DNA from: Streptomyces sp. NBC_01231
GTDB lineage: Bacteria; Actinomycetota; Actinomycetes; Streptomycetales; Streptomycetaceae
Assembly: GCA_035999765.1 (NCBI GenBank)
Contig: CP108521.1
Location: 558,001 to 622,000 of the forward strand
DNA: 64,000 nt
Reading direction: 5' to 3'
Shown here in pieces: positions 16,968 to 25,371 of the stretch (positions within the stretch are counted from its first letter, which is position 1; each line of letters starts with the position of its first letter). A program made the translations under genes and the position numbers. The notes beneath the pieces are model-generated. The model saw only the letters and a program-made list of their open reading frames with translations, was not told the DNA's origin and ran no database searches.

Positions 16968-17630
16968 GTGGACTGGAACGCCTGGCATGGCAGGTACGAC
17001 GTCGCGGACTCATGGATGGCACGGAGGCTGCGGACCGTTCAATCGCAGACCCGGGCTGCCCTGGACGATGCTCCGGCCGGGCCGCTGAAGGTGATCAGCC
17101 TGTGTGCCGGGGACGGTCGCGACCTCCTCCACGTCCTGTCCGATCATCCACGCCGCCACGAGGTGCGGGCGAAGCTTGTCGAGTTGGACGCCCGCAACAC
17201 CGCCGCGGCTTCGGAGACGGCCCACCTGGCAAAGCTGGACCAGGTCGAGGTGGTGACGGGCGACGCCTCCCTCATCGACCAGTACCGGGACATGACCCCC
17301 GCGGACCTCGTACTGGTCTGCGGTGTCTTCGGAAACATCACCGACGCCGACATCGAGCACACCATCGGCGCCTGCAACCAGTTGGGCAAGACCGGTGGCA
17401 CCGTCATCTGGACCCGCAACCGTGCCGCCCCCGACCGAGTGCCCATGATCTGCGATCGGTTCGGCGAGCAGGGCTTCGAACTGCAGTGGCTGTCCGAACC
17501 GGGGGCCGGCTACGGCGTCGGTGTGCACCGGTTCACCGGCACGCCCCGCGCCTTGCACACCGGCACCCGGCTGTTCGAGTTCGTGGGCTACGACGTGCTC
17601 CGTCAGCGCGAGAGTTCGCAATCCGGCTGA
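16968..17630 (+). CDS. SAM-dependent methyltransferase, class I
   Basis: The 220-residue product carries the SAM-binding motif I VISLCAGDGRDLLHVL (about residues 42-57), an acidic LVELDAR at the second strand, and ADLVLVCGVFGN as motif II. It belongs to the Rossmann class I methyltransferases; the acceptor is unknown. The GTG start follows TAGGG by about 7 nt. The gene stands alone, followed by a small membrane-protein ORF 200 bp downstream. Confidence 0.85.
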   Translation: MDWNAWHGRYDVADSWMARRLRTVQSQTRAALDDAPAGPLKVISLCAGDGRDLLHVLSDHPRRHEVRAKLVELDARNTAAASETAHLAKLDQVEVVTGDASLIDQYRDMTPADLVLVCGVFGNITDADIEHTIGACNQLGKTGGTVIWTRNRAAPDRVPMICDRFGEQGFELQWLSEPGAGYGVGVHRFTGTPRALHTGTRLFEFVGYDVLRQRESSQSG

Positions 17631-17833
17631 CCTCTGTCATACCTGCCGACGGTCCTGATCCCCTACGCGGTGTACGTGACCAACGGGCGGTGATGAGCAG
17701 TTGGCGATGGTCGGGGGTGTCCTCATCGATTGGTCTACCAGAGGCGGAACCGTGCATGGTGATCGCGAGGTCTGTTGGTAGAGGCATGGGTGGTACCGGA
17801 GCCGGTGGGCGCAACAGACCAGGGGGTTGAGAG

Positions 17834-18043
17834 TTGGGAGAAGATCCGTCGATCGGCATGGTGCTGTTCAACATGCTGGTCATAGGAGTGGAAGGCACCG
17901 TCAGAGGGGCGACCGTTCTACTCCCGGTGATCGGGCTCGTCGTCTGCCTGAGGACCTGGGGGCGACGGAAGAAGGCGGCCTCAGCGAGCGAAGCACACCC
18001 CACAGTCCCACCGCAGGACGCAAGTGACGTCAAAACAAGCTGA
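17834..18043 (+). CDS. Small membrane protein, 69 residues
   Basis: A TTG-started frame encodes two closely spaced hydrophobic stretches (SIGMVLFNMLVIGV, then GATVLLPVIGLVVCL) followed by a basic turn (RTWGRRKK) and a polar tail. This pattern indicates one or two membrane segments with the C-terminus inside. A G-rich sequence lies 9-13 nt before the TTG. No family is recognised, and its reality rests on the coherent membrane topology. Confidence 0.4.
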   Translation: MGEDPSIGMVLFNMLVIGVEGTVRGATVLLPVIGLVVCLRTWGRRKKAASASEAHPTVPPQDASDVKTS

Positions 18044-18165
18044 CATCGCATTCCCAGCCAGTTGGTGACTCCGCAGCTACGTCGAAACGACTCCCGCAGG
18101 AGGAAGCATCGGGCAATGCCTTGAGCCGGATCAGGCGGTGATCGAGTGCCGGCACCCAACCGCGT

Positions 18166-19338
18166 TCACCGATTAGCGGCCAGCACTGCCGCGAGGCCCT
18201 CTTGCAGGTCCTTGACGAAATACTCGGGAACCTCCAGCGACGGGAAATGTCCCCCGATTTCGGGCGACCTCCATCGGACGATCTGCCGGTACCGCTCCTG
18301 CGCCCAGGGGCGCGGACACTTCTCGACGTCGCGGGGATACATAGTGAGTGCTGACGGGACGTCGACCCGAAGTTCGGGGTCCAGCGAGTTGTGGCTTTCG
18401 TAGTAGATGCGGGCCGCCGATGCGCCGGTCCGCGTCAGCCAATACAGGGTGACGTCGTCGAGCACCCTGTCCATGGAAATCCTCTCGAACGGGCTGTCTT
18501 CGGTGTCTGACCACTCGGCGAACTTGTCAAGGATCCAGGCAAGAAGCCCGACTGGTGAGTCGACGAGCGAGTAGCCGATGGTCTGCGGTCGGGTCGCCTG
18601 CTGCTTCGCGTACGCCGCGCGGTGGCGCCAGAAATCGCGGGTTTCCTCGGTCCACTTGCGCTCGACCGCCGTCAGCCCGTCCGTTGTCAACCCGGGCGGC
18701 CCCTCCGCGAACGTCGTGTGGATGCCGAGAACGTGCGCCGGGAACCTGCCGCCGAGAACCGTGGTGATATTGCCTCCCCAGTCGCCGCCGTGGGCTGCGA
18801 ACTTGCTGTAGCCGAGCCTTCCCATCAGTTCCACCCATGCGGCCGCGATCTTTTCGGTTCCCCACCCGGTGGTGGCCGGCTTGTCGCTGTAACCAAAGCC
18901 TGGTAGCGACGGGACCACGACGTGGAACGCCGGCGCGTCTGCGTCTTTCGGATCCGCCAGTTCGTCCACTACATCGATGAACCGAGCAATGCTGTCCGGC
19001 CAGCCGTGCGTCAGGATCAGAGGAGTGGCATCTGCGCGCGCGGATCGGCGGTGCAGGAAGTGGATTCCCAGATCATCAATGGTCGTGCGGAACTGGCCGA
19101 TTCGGTTGAGGTGCTCTTCGAACGACCGCCAGTTGTACCCGGTGCGCCAGTAGTTCACGACGTCGACGAGGTCGGCGAGAGGAACGCCCTGTTCCCATCG
19201 GCGAGGGTCGGGCGCGGCGAGATGGACCGTCTCAGCCTCCGGCAGTCGCGCCGCGGCTAGTCGCGCGCGCAGATCGTCGAGGTCAGCGTCAGTTGCGTGG
19301 GCTTCAAATGCCTGCACGTCGCTGGTTGGACGGGGCAT
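18166..19338 (-). CDS. Epoxide hydrolase
   Basis: This 390-residue enzyme belongs to the EHN-domain epoxide hydrolases. Visible parts are the N-terminal lid region with YNWRSFEEHLN, the oxyanion motif HGWP at 111-114, the nucleophile Asp186 in HGGDWGG, and the catalytic His364 in GGHFPSLE. It opens epoxides to diols by an alkyl-enzyme intermediate. GGAGG lies 5 nt before the ATG. It is divergent from a CGNR-type regulator, and two symmetric AACC-N9-GGTT repeats occupy the 100-bp gap, so it is very likely controlled by that regulator. Confidence 0.92.
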   Translation of the reverse strand: MPRPTSDVQAFEAHATDADLDDLRARLAAARLPEAETVHLAAPDPRRWEQGVPLADLVDVVNYWRTGYNWRSFEEHLNRIGQFRTTIDDLGIHFLHRRSARADATPLILTHGWPDSIARFIDVVDELADPKDADAPAFHVVVPSLPGFGYSDKPATTGWGTEKIAAAWVELMGRLGYSKFAAHGGDWGGNITTVLGGRFPAHVLGIHTTFAEGPPGLTTDGLTAVERKWTEETRDFWRHRAAYAKQQATRPQTIGYSLVDSPVGLLAWILDKFAEWSDTEDSPFERISMDRVLDDVTLYWLTRTGASAARIYYESHNSLDPELRVDVPSALTMYPRDVEKCPRPWAQERYRQIVRWRSPEIGGHFPSLEVPEYFVKDLQEGLAAVLAANR

Positions 19339-19380
19339 GAGACCTCCTGGCCATCGTGGAACCGGCTGCGACCTGTCTCG

Positions 19381-19397
19381 AACCGGCTAAGACGGTT
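19381..19397. promoter_or_regulatory. Operator-like repeat 1 in the CGNR/epoxide hydrolase gap
   Basis: AACCG-GCTAAGA-CGGTT is a perfect 5+5 inverted repeat. Its 7-bp spacer GCTAAGA is almost identical to that of the second repeat (GCTAAGG), which is 42 bp away. Confidence 0.6.
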
Positions 19398-19422
19398 CTA
19401 CCAAGTCTCCATGCCGGCGTGC

Positions 19423-19439
19423 AACCAGCTAAGGTGGTT
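19423..19439. promoter_or_regulatory. Operator-like repeat 2, abutting the CGNR start codon
   Basis: AACCA-GCTAAGG-TGGTT is symmetric, with a compensating change in both arms relative to repeat 1. It ends 2 bp before the CGNR ATG and overlaps its only Shine-Dalgarno-like AAGG, so a bound protein would block expression of its own gene. Confidence 0.6.
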
Positions 19440-19441
19440 CC

Positions 19442-20017
19442 ATGCGTACTGGGTTCCCTGACTTCCGTCTCGGCAGCGTGCTGGCGACCAGCTTCACGGG
19501 GACTCTGTCGGAGCGTCATGGCAACCCTGTGGAGCGCATTCCCACGCCGCACCGACTCATCGACTGGCTGGCGGTGAACGGCCTCGCCGTGGACTCCTGC
19601 ACCGCTGCCCAGCTCGCCCTCGCTCGGGAACTGAGGGAGTCGATTCACGCCGCCGCGACAGCGGCCGCGATCCAGGACGAACTCCCTGCCTCTGCTGTCC
19701 AAGTCATCAACGACCGCAGCGCCGAGGGTCGGGCCGCGGCGATCCTGACGCCCGGGGGTAAGCGGCGATGGCAGCTCAGCTCGGCTTCCTGCGTGGAAGA
19801 TGCCCTCAGCGTGATCGCCGCCGACGCGATCAGCATCATCGCAGGCGAACGAGACGGAAAATTGGCCTTGTGCGCGTCATCAACCTGCCAAGCCGCCTTC
19901 TTCGACACCAGCCAAAGCCGCACTCGCAAATGGTGCGACATGAACACGTGTGGGAATCGTCAGAAGAAAGCGCGCTTCAATGCCAACCAGCGCAAGAACC
20001 CCAGATCAGCGGAGTGA
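19442..20017 (+). CDS. CGNR zinc-finger (ABATE-domain) regulator
   Basis: The 191-residue protein has the two-part layout of this family. The N-terminal ABATE-like helical domain starts with SVLATSFTGTLSERHG and contains TPHRLIDWL. The C-terminal CGNR zinc finger reads CASSTCQAAFFDTS, then RKWCDMNTCGNRQKKARF, with four Cys for one zinc. These proteins are thought to bind DNA through the finger. It is divergent from the epoxide hydrolase gene, and the AACC/GGTT repeats between them are its best operator candidates. There is no other regulator nearby. Confidence 0.9.
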   Translation: MRTGFPDFRLGSVLATSFTGTLSERHGNPVERIPTPHRLIDWLAVNGLAVDSCTAAQLALARELRESIHAAATAAAIQDELPASAVQVINDRSAEGRAAAILTPGGKRRWQLSSASCVEDALSVIAADAISIIAGERDGKLALCASSTCQAAFFDTSQSRTRKWCDMNTCGNRQKKARFNANQRKNPRSAE

Positions 20018-20094
20018 TCGTTACCTCGGTACATCCAAGTGGGTCCCACGCCTGCGACACATCTGTCGCGTTCGGTGCCCCCCCCACCTGCACC

Positions 20095-21489
20095 TCAAAT
20101 GCGATGAGCCGGCAATGGCTTGCAGTCGGTCGTCCCGTGGCTCCGGCAGGTGCAGCGGCTGTTCGTGTGCTTCGCGGAGTTCATCGACGAGGACTCGAAG
20201 GAGGCGAAAGCGCGCGGATCGGCTGCCACGCCTTGATCTGGTGACGGTGCCTGTGCGGGTTCGTCGTCTTGCGGGTGGGGCGAGGCGGTGCGCTGGCCAA
20301 CCACCCGCGCTGTCCGGGGTGTTCGGCTGACGGCGAGGGCGAGAAGCGGTAGCAGGGTGAGGATCGCGGAGACAGCGCCGACCAGAGGCGGTCCGGTGAG
20401 GCCGAGGGAGGAGTCGATGGCCCTGCCTGCGATGGCCGATCCGGCGGCGATGCCGGTGTTGTAGGCGGAGGTGGTCAGCGCTGAGGTGAGCGTGGGGGCG
20501 TTGCCCGCGAAGCGCACGGCGAGCGAGGTGACGACCGGGTTGACGGTGAATCCGGTCAGGGCCATGAGGAAGACCAGAAGCGTGGCCGTGACGGGGCCGG
20601 CCGACAGCGGGATCAGCAGAAGCAGGCTCAGGGCGGTGGCCGCGGCGGCGGTGATGGTGGTGGCCATCGGGCGGCGATCGCCCAGCCGCCCGCCGATGGC
20701 GGTGCCACCCAGAGCACCGGTGCCGAAGACGATCAGGACCAACGGCACGGCGCCTGCCGAGATGCCGGCGCGGTCGGCCAGCAGCGGGGTGATGTAGGTG
20801 TACGTCGCCATGACGCCGCCCATGATCAGCATCGCGGCGGTGAGCGCCAACCACAGCCGGCCCTGCCGCAGAGCACGGACCTCGGCCCGCGCAGACACCT
20901 GCGCACCCTGCTCGATCGGAGGGATGAAACGGCCGATGAACACGGCGGCGAGCCCGGCCAGGGCGGCCAGCGCCCAGAAGGGCCCGCGCCAGCCGACGTA
21001 CTGTCCGGCGAAGGAGCCGATCGGCACGCCGATGACGTTGGCCAGGGTCAGGCCGCCCATCATGACGCCGACGGCGCGAGTCGATTTGCCAGGGCCCGCG
21101 GCGGCGGTGGCGACCACGAACCCGACGGCCCAGAACGCTCCGGTCGCCAAGGCGGTGACGAAGCGGGTGATGAAGACGATTGCGAAGGAGGTACTGGCGG
21201 CCGCGACGACGTGCCCGAGGCTGAAGACGGCCAGCGCCAGGATCAGCGTCCGGCGCTGGGGCAGGCGCAGGGTCGCCATGGCCATGGTCGGACCACCGAT
21301 GATCATGCCGATGGCGAACGCGGTGATCAGCAGGCCGGCCTGGGAGACGCTGACTCCGAGGTCGCCGGCCAATTCAGGCAGCAGGCCGGCGATGACGAAC
21401 TCGGTGGTCCCCATCAGGAACGTGCCGGCGGCCAGCACCCAGACGACGAAGGGCAGCTTCCCGTGGTTGGTCCCGGATGCGGAAGGCAT
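20095..21489 (-). CDS. MFS drug-efflux transporter, DHA1-type
   Basis: This is a 12-helix major facilitator of the chloramphenicol/arabinose-efflux (Cmx/AraJ-like) group. FLMGTTEFVIAGLLPELAGD is the conserved first helix, with motif C-like LANVIGVPIGSFAG in helix 5. It should export a hydrophobic compound by proton exchange. I start at MPSASGTNHG, where AAGGAGAG lies 9 nt upstream. The last 60 or so residues after TPRTARVV are hydrophilic and cysteine-containing, unlike the family. They appear to be read-through into foreign sequence after loss of the native stop. The core transporter looks intact. Confidence 0.88.
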   Translation of the reverse strand: MPSASGTNHGKLPFVVWVLAAGTFLMGTTEFVIAGLLPELAGDLGVSVSQAGLLITAFAIGMIIGGPTMAMATLRLPQRRTLILALAVFSLGHVVAAASTSFAIVFITRFVTALATGAFWAVGFVVATAAAGPGKSTRAVGVMMGGLTLANVIGVPIGSFAGQYVGWRGPFWALAALAGLAAVFIGRFIPPIEQGAQVSARAEVRALRQGRLWLALTAAMLIMGGVMATYTYITPLLADRAGISAGAVPLVLIVFGTGALGGTAIGGRLGDRRPMATTITAAAATALSLLLLIPLSAGPVTATLLVFLMALTGFTVNPVVTSLAVRFAGNAPTLTSALTTSAYNTGIAAGSAIAGRAIDSSLGLTGPPLVGAVSAILTLLPLLALAVSRTPRTARVVGQRTASPHPQDDEPAQAPSPDQGVAADPRAFASFESSSMNSAKHTNSRCTCRSHGTTDCKPLPAHRI

Positions 21490-21636
21490 GCGTGTGGTCT
21501 CTCCTTGAGTGGTAAGCGGGGGATCAGGGTGGCGGCCGGGGGCCGCCGGAGCGGGCAGTGGCCTGCCGTTCACGTTTCCAAGCACCGGATGGGGTGTGAC
21601 AGGAGGGGCTTCCGTCCTTTTCGGTGGCCGGCCGGA

Positions 21637-22140
21637 TCAGGAGGCGGCTTCGATGGTGACTTCGTCGGCGTCGGCGAGCAGCTCGGGGCCCTCGTCGGCC
21701 ATATGCCCGATGGGGATCACGCCGTCGTAGTAGGGGGCCTCGCCGTAGTAGGTGGCCAAGGTGCCCCAGGGCTCGTAGTAAGCGATGTCGCCGACCTGAG
21801 GGTCGGCGCCCTCCGGGGCACCGGTCGTCGACAGCTCGCGCGGCAGGTCGGCGATCTTCTCGGCCTGGTTGAAGTCCCGCAGAGACAGGGTGAGGGGGAG
21901 CTGGGCGGCGAAGTCGCGGGCCGTCGCGCTGTCGTTAAGGGTGGCGGCGATGTGGTCGCCGTTGATGGTGAGCCGGATGTTGATGGCGGGCGTCGCGCCG
22001 GAGATCGTGGTGGACGCCGTGCCTGTCGGCGTCTCCCGCGGTGTGGAGCGGGACGGCGACGACGAGTCCTGGGTGCAGGCGGTCACGGCCAGCAGGAGGG
22101 CGGCAGCCGGTAGGGCACGGGCGAAGGCGGTCGGGATCAC
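21637..22140 (-). CDS. Cyclophilin-like-fold lipoprotein
   Basis: This is a 167-residue exported lipoprotein. Its signal peptide ends LLAVTAC (lipobox), followed by a Ser/Thr-rich linker and a cyclophilin-like domain (INIRLTINGDHIAATLNDSA, then LPLTLSLRDF, ending GVIPIGHMADEGPELL). The family (PF18050) is related in fold to prolyl isomerases but lacks proven isomerase activity. It starts with GTG 14 bp after the end of the chimeric hydrolase/SDR pseudogene and may be co-transcribed with it and the MFS gene. Confidence 0.8.
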   Translation of the reverse strand: MIPTAFARALPAAALLLAVTACTQDSSSPSRSTPRETPTGTASTTISGATPAINIRLTINGDHIAATLNDSATARDFAAQLPLTLSLRDFNQAEKIADLPRELSTTGAPEGADPQVGDIAYYEPWGTLATYYGEAPYYDGVIPIGHMADEGPELLADADEVTIEAAS

Positions 22141-22154
22141 GGCATCGTCCAGGG

Positions 22155-23202
22155 TCAGTCGGGCAGGGGTTCGGCGTAGTGGCGGAAGGCGTCCCGCTGG
22201 TGGTGGATGTCGTAGAGGCGTTGGGCCAGGGCGTCGGGGCTGCTGTGTTCGGCGTCGGGCCGGATGGCGCCCGGGATGATCAGCTGGGCGGCGTGGATGT
22301 TGTCCGGGGCGAGGGTGTCGTGGAGCATGCGGGCGTAGGCGCTCTCGGCGGCGAAGGCGATCGAGGTGCCGGCGACGTTCGGGTTGGGGCGTACGGCGCT
22401 GGAGCCGTTGACGAACAGCAGGGTGCCGCGGCCGAGTTCGCGCATGCCGGGCAGGACGGCGTTCACCGCAGTGACGGGGCCCTTGACGGAGAAGGCGAGG
22501 GGCGCGTCGAGGTCGTCGGCGCCCGTGTCGAGGACCGCCTTCATGAAGGACTCGCCGAACTCGCGGCCGACGGGGTTGGTGTTCTCGTCGAAGCCGATGG
22601 GCGCGCCGCGCGGGGTCAGGACGGGGGCGTGGGCCTCGAAGTCCGCGTACCGCTGTTCGGCGATCGCGTCGAGCATGGCGCCTCGCTCCTCTGCGGTGAG
22701 GGAGCCCTGCCAGCCTTCCGAGGCGATGCGGGCAGTGTCGTACATGACGACCGTGGCGATCGCCTTGATGCGCCGGTCGACCTGGGCCGCGCTGAGCGCG
22801 AAGCCGCCGCTGCCGCAGATGCCGATCACGCCGATGCGGTCCCGGTTCACGACGTCACGGGTGCCCAGGTGGTCGACGGCCGCGCTGAAGTCCTCGGTGA
22901 AGATGCCGGCGGAGGAGAGGTGGCGTAGCTCGCCGCCGCTGTGGCCGTTGTACGACGGATCGAAGGCGAGGGCCACGAAGCCGCGCTTGGCCAGGTTCTG
23001 GGCGTAGATGCCCGGGCCCTGCTCCTTCACGCCGCCGTACGGCGCGCCGAGGATGATCGCGGGGTGCTGCTGGTTGGCATCGACATCCTTCGCCTGGTAG
23101 AGGTCCGCGGAGATGGTGATCCCCTACCGGTTCTTGTACGACACCGGGGTGCGGGTGACGTTCTTGATCCAGGTCGAAGATGTAGTTGTCTGTCGCAGTC
23201 AT
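22155..23202 (-). pseudogene. Chimeric pseudogene: alpha/beta hydrolase fused to the end of an SDR
   Basis: The first half is a YcjY/DLH-like alpha/beta hydrolase (AIILGAPYGGVKEQGPGIYA, then the nucleophile elbow GICGSGG). It has a frameshift near 23160, and KNR-TAG-GITISADLY shows an amber stop where Trp or Tyr would be. After REFGE near 22550 the sequence switches to the C-terminal half of an SDR (GPVTAVNAVLPGMRELGRGT, IHAAQLIIPGA, YDIHHQRDAFRHYAEPLPD). The hydrolase's Asp and His and the SDR's cofactor domain are both lost. It is a deletion fusion of two unrelated genes. The part from 23030 is still open and might be translated, but should be inactive. Confidence 0.8.
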
Positions 23203-23396
23203 TTCTTTGTCTCTTTCCGTGGTGCTCGCCCAGGGCTGCCGGTTACCGGGCCGAGGGTCAGGGCTTGAGGAAGCCTTGAACCCGGTCGCTGTCGAGCCTC
23301 ACACCCGGCGGCACGCGCGAAAAGTGGAGAAATCCATCCAGGGACGGAACATCCTGGGAGGAAATTCTCCCCCCTTTCCCCGGTGCGTTTGGTGTC

Positions 23397-24278
23397 ATGC
23401 TGGGAAGCATGACCGGCACTAATCCTCTCAATGAACTGGGAGAATTCCTCAAGAAGCGCCGCGCCGCGCTGAGCCCGCGCACCGTCGGACTGCCCGAGAG
23501 CGACCGGCCCCGCCGGGTTGCCGGGCTGCGCCGCGAGGAGGTCGCCCAGCTCGCCAACATCAGCACCGACTACTACATGCGCCTCGAGCAGGGCCGTATG
23601 CAGGCATCCGCTCCGGTCCTGGACATCCTGGCCAGGGTGCTCCATCTGGACGACGACGAGCGAGGCTATCTCTTCCAGCTCGCGGGCAAGACCACCATCC
23701 GCACCCGGCGCCGCGGCCGGCAAAGGGTCCAGCCCCAGCTGCAGAGGGTCCTGGACGACCTCACCGCCACGCCGGCGATCGTGCAGGGCCGACGCGGGGA
23801 CATCCTGGCTTGGAACCCGTTGGCCGCCGCTCTGGTCATGGACTTCTCCCGCATCCCGGAAAAGCACCGCAACTATCCCCGGATCCAGTTCACCGAGCCG
23901 GCCATGCGCACCTTGTACGCCGACTGGGACACCTCGGCGCAGATCTCCGTGGCGCAGCTGCGGATGGAGGCCGCGAAGTATCCCGAGGACCCCCGGCTGA
24001 TCGAGTTGGTCGGTGAACTGTCCACGAGGGACCAGCAGTTCGCGAAGTGGTGGGGCGATCACCGGGTCGCGGCCCGCACCGTGGGGACGAAGACCCTCAA
24101 CCATCCGGTCGTCGGTGAACTCGTCCTGGACTGGGACACCCTCACCGCGAACACCGACCCCGACCAGCACCTGACCGTCTGGACGGCCGCGCCCGGCTCC
24201 CCCACCCACGAGCGGCTGAACATCCTCGCCTCCTGGGCCACCGACCGGAACCTGCCCGCGTCCCGGCCGCTCACCTGA
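23397..24278 (+). CDS. XRE-family regulator with MmyB-like ligand-binding domain
   Basis: The product has an N-terminal helix-turn-helix (RREEVAQLANISTDYYMRLE, about residues 46-65) and a C-terminal MmyB-type PAS-like domain (RGDILAWNPLAAALVMDF, TLYADW, FAKWWGDHRV). The MmyB family binds fatty-acid-like ligands in its known structure. It is divergent from the hydrolase/SDR-lipoprotein-MFS set and would regulate it. An ATG four codons later (23409) has GGGAAG too close to serve, so I keep the first ATG. A GGGAG-N6-CTCCC repeat at 23356-23371 upstream could be its operator. Confidence 0.88.
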   Translation: MLGSMTGTNPLNELGEFLKKRRAALSPRTVGLPESDRPRRVAGLRREEVAQLANISTDYYMRLEQGRMQASAPVLDILARVLHLDDDERGYLFQLAGKTTIRTRRRGRQRVQPQLQRVLDDLTATPAIVQGRRGDILAWNPLAAALVMDFSRIPEKHRNYPRIQFTEPAMRTLYADWDTSAQISVAQLRMEAAKYPEDPRLIELVGELSTRDQQFAKWWGDHRVAARTVGTKTLNHPVVGELVLDWDTLTANTDPDQHLTVWTAAPGSPTHERLNILASWATDRNLPASRPLT

Positions 24279-24344
24279 CGCCGACGGCTGAGGTCGGGCG
24301 CACCCACGGGCTGAAGCGCTCACCGCTGGTTCAACACGGCTGAC

Positions 24345-24375
24345 GACAAGGACCACAGTGGCCGCGGTCCTTGTC
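24345..24375 (+). terminator. Terminator hairpin after the MmyB-like gene
   Basis: GACAAGGACC pairs perfectly with GGTCCTTGTC across an 11-nt loop, 66 bp after the stop codon. The 10-bp stem is strong, and no U-tract follows. Confidence 0.65.
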
Positions 24376-24711
24376 TCGCCGTACCCGCGGGCGGCCCGCA
24401 GCGCGGTCGGGGCGAGGTGTCAACCCCGCCGCCCTCGGTGAACGCCATGAGAGGCGACCTGACCGGCCCAGAAGTAAATCTCATGCAACTGCTACCCGGA
24501 AATGAAGAGTTCTCATTCGGCCCGTACTCGTGGTCAAGAAAGCCATGGGGGGACAAAACTCTCCCAGTCACAGCCGTTACTCGTAATGCAAGACTTCCGG
24601 CATCGACGGCCGCAGCAAATCCTGCGGTCGCCAGGTCTGCGGCGACGGCGAGCTCATGTCCTGCCGTGCCGCTCCGTATCGCCGATCCATCCGTTATGCG
24701 AAGGCATACAT
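24376..24711 (+). promoter_or_regulatory. Leader region of the molybdenum hydroxylase operon
   Basis: No gene is recognisable in these 336 bp. Two abutting hairpins lie about 65-100 bp before the start codon: CCGCAG-N6-CTGCGG (24610-24627) and GTCGCC-N8-GGCGAC (24627-24646). They share a base, so only one can form fully at a time. They could be an operator or an attenuator; neither matches a Moco riboswitch that I can recognise. Confidence 0.3.
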
Positions 24712-25359
24712 ATGTCTATTGACCTCCCTGAATCTGTTCCACCCCCCACCGGATCCGGAGAGTCCCCCTCGACGCCCACTCGGCGCACCTTCATCGCCAC
24801 CAGTACCGCGGTCGGCGGCGCCGTCGCTGCCGGCGGCGCGATCGGCGGAACCTTCCTCGCCGGGCCGGACGAGGCGAACGCCGCTGACGCGTCACCGTCC
24901 AGCCGTGTCTCACTGACGGTCAACGGCACCCGCCGGACCGTGACGGTCGACAACCGCACCTCGCTGCTGGACCTGCTGCGCGAGCACTTCGACCTCACCG
25001 GCTCCAAGAAGGGCTGCAACGCCGGTGCCTGCGGCGCGTGCACGGTGCTCGTCGACGGCCACCGGGTCAACTCCTGCCTGACCCTCGCCGTCCGGCTGGA
25101 GGGCGCCGAGGTCACCACCGTCGAGGGCCTGGCCAAGAGCGACCAACTGCACCCGCTGCAGCAGGCGTTCATCGACGAGGACGCCTTCCAGTGCGGCTAC
25201 TGCACTCCCGGCCAGATCGTCTCCGGTGTCGGCTGCATCCAAGAGGGTCACACCGGCTCTCCGGAGGAGATCCGGGAGTGGATGAGCGGCAACCTCTGCC
25301 GCTGCGGCTGCTACGTCAAGATCGTGCGCGCGGTCGAGCAGACCGCGGCCCGGAAGTGA
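24712..25359 (+). CDS. paoA: [2Fe-2S] subunit of a periplasmic molybdenum hydroxylase (PaoA-like)
   Basis: This is the small iron-sulfur subunit of a xanthine-oxidase-family enzyme, 215 residues. The twin-arginine signal TRRTFIATSTAVGG predicts Tat export of the folded complex. A plant-type cluster motif (GCNAGACGACTVLVDG) and a second cluster set (CGYCTPG and CRCGCY) mark the two [2Fe-2S] centres that relay electrons from the Mo site to FAD. GAAGG lies 7 nt before the ATG. The FAD and Mo subunit genes follow directly. Only this subunit carries the export signal, as in PaoABC aldehyde oxidoreductase. Confidence 0.92.
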   Translation: MSIDLPESVPPPTGSGESPSTPTRRTFIATSTAVGGAVAAGGAIGGTFLAGPDEANAADASPSSRVSLTVNGTRRTVTVDNRTSLLDLLREHFDLTGSKKGCNAGACGACTVLVDGHRVNSCLTLAVRLEGAEVTTVEGLAKSDQLHPLQQAFIDEDAFQCGYCTPGQIVSGVGCIQEGHTGSPEEIREWMSGNLCRCGCYVKIVRAVEQTAARK

Positions 25360-25371
25360 GGATCGGCCGCT

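Noticed and set aside
20095..20280. The hydrophilic Cys-containing tail of the MFS exporter as a functional domain
   Set aside because: Residues after TPRTARVV look like random read-through; no metal-site spacing or known domain is present.
23356..23371. GGGAG-N6-CTCCC as a firm operator of the MmyB-like gene
   Set aside because: The stem is short, and a similar GGGAGAATTCCTC occurs inside the gene itself, so it is mentioned only as a candidate.
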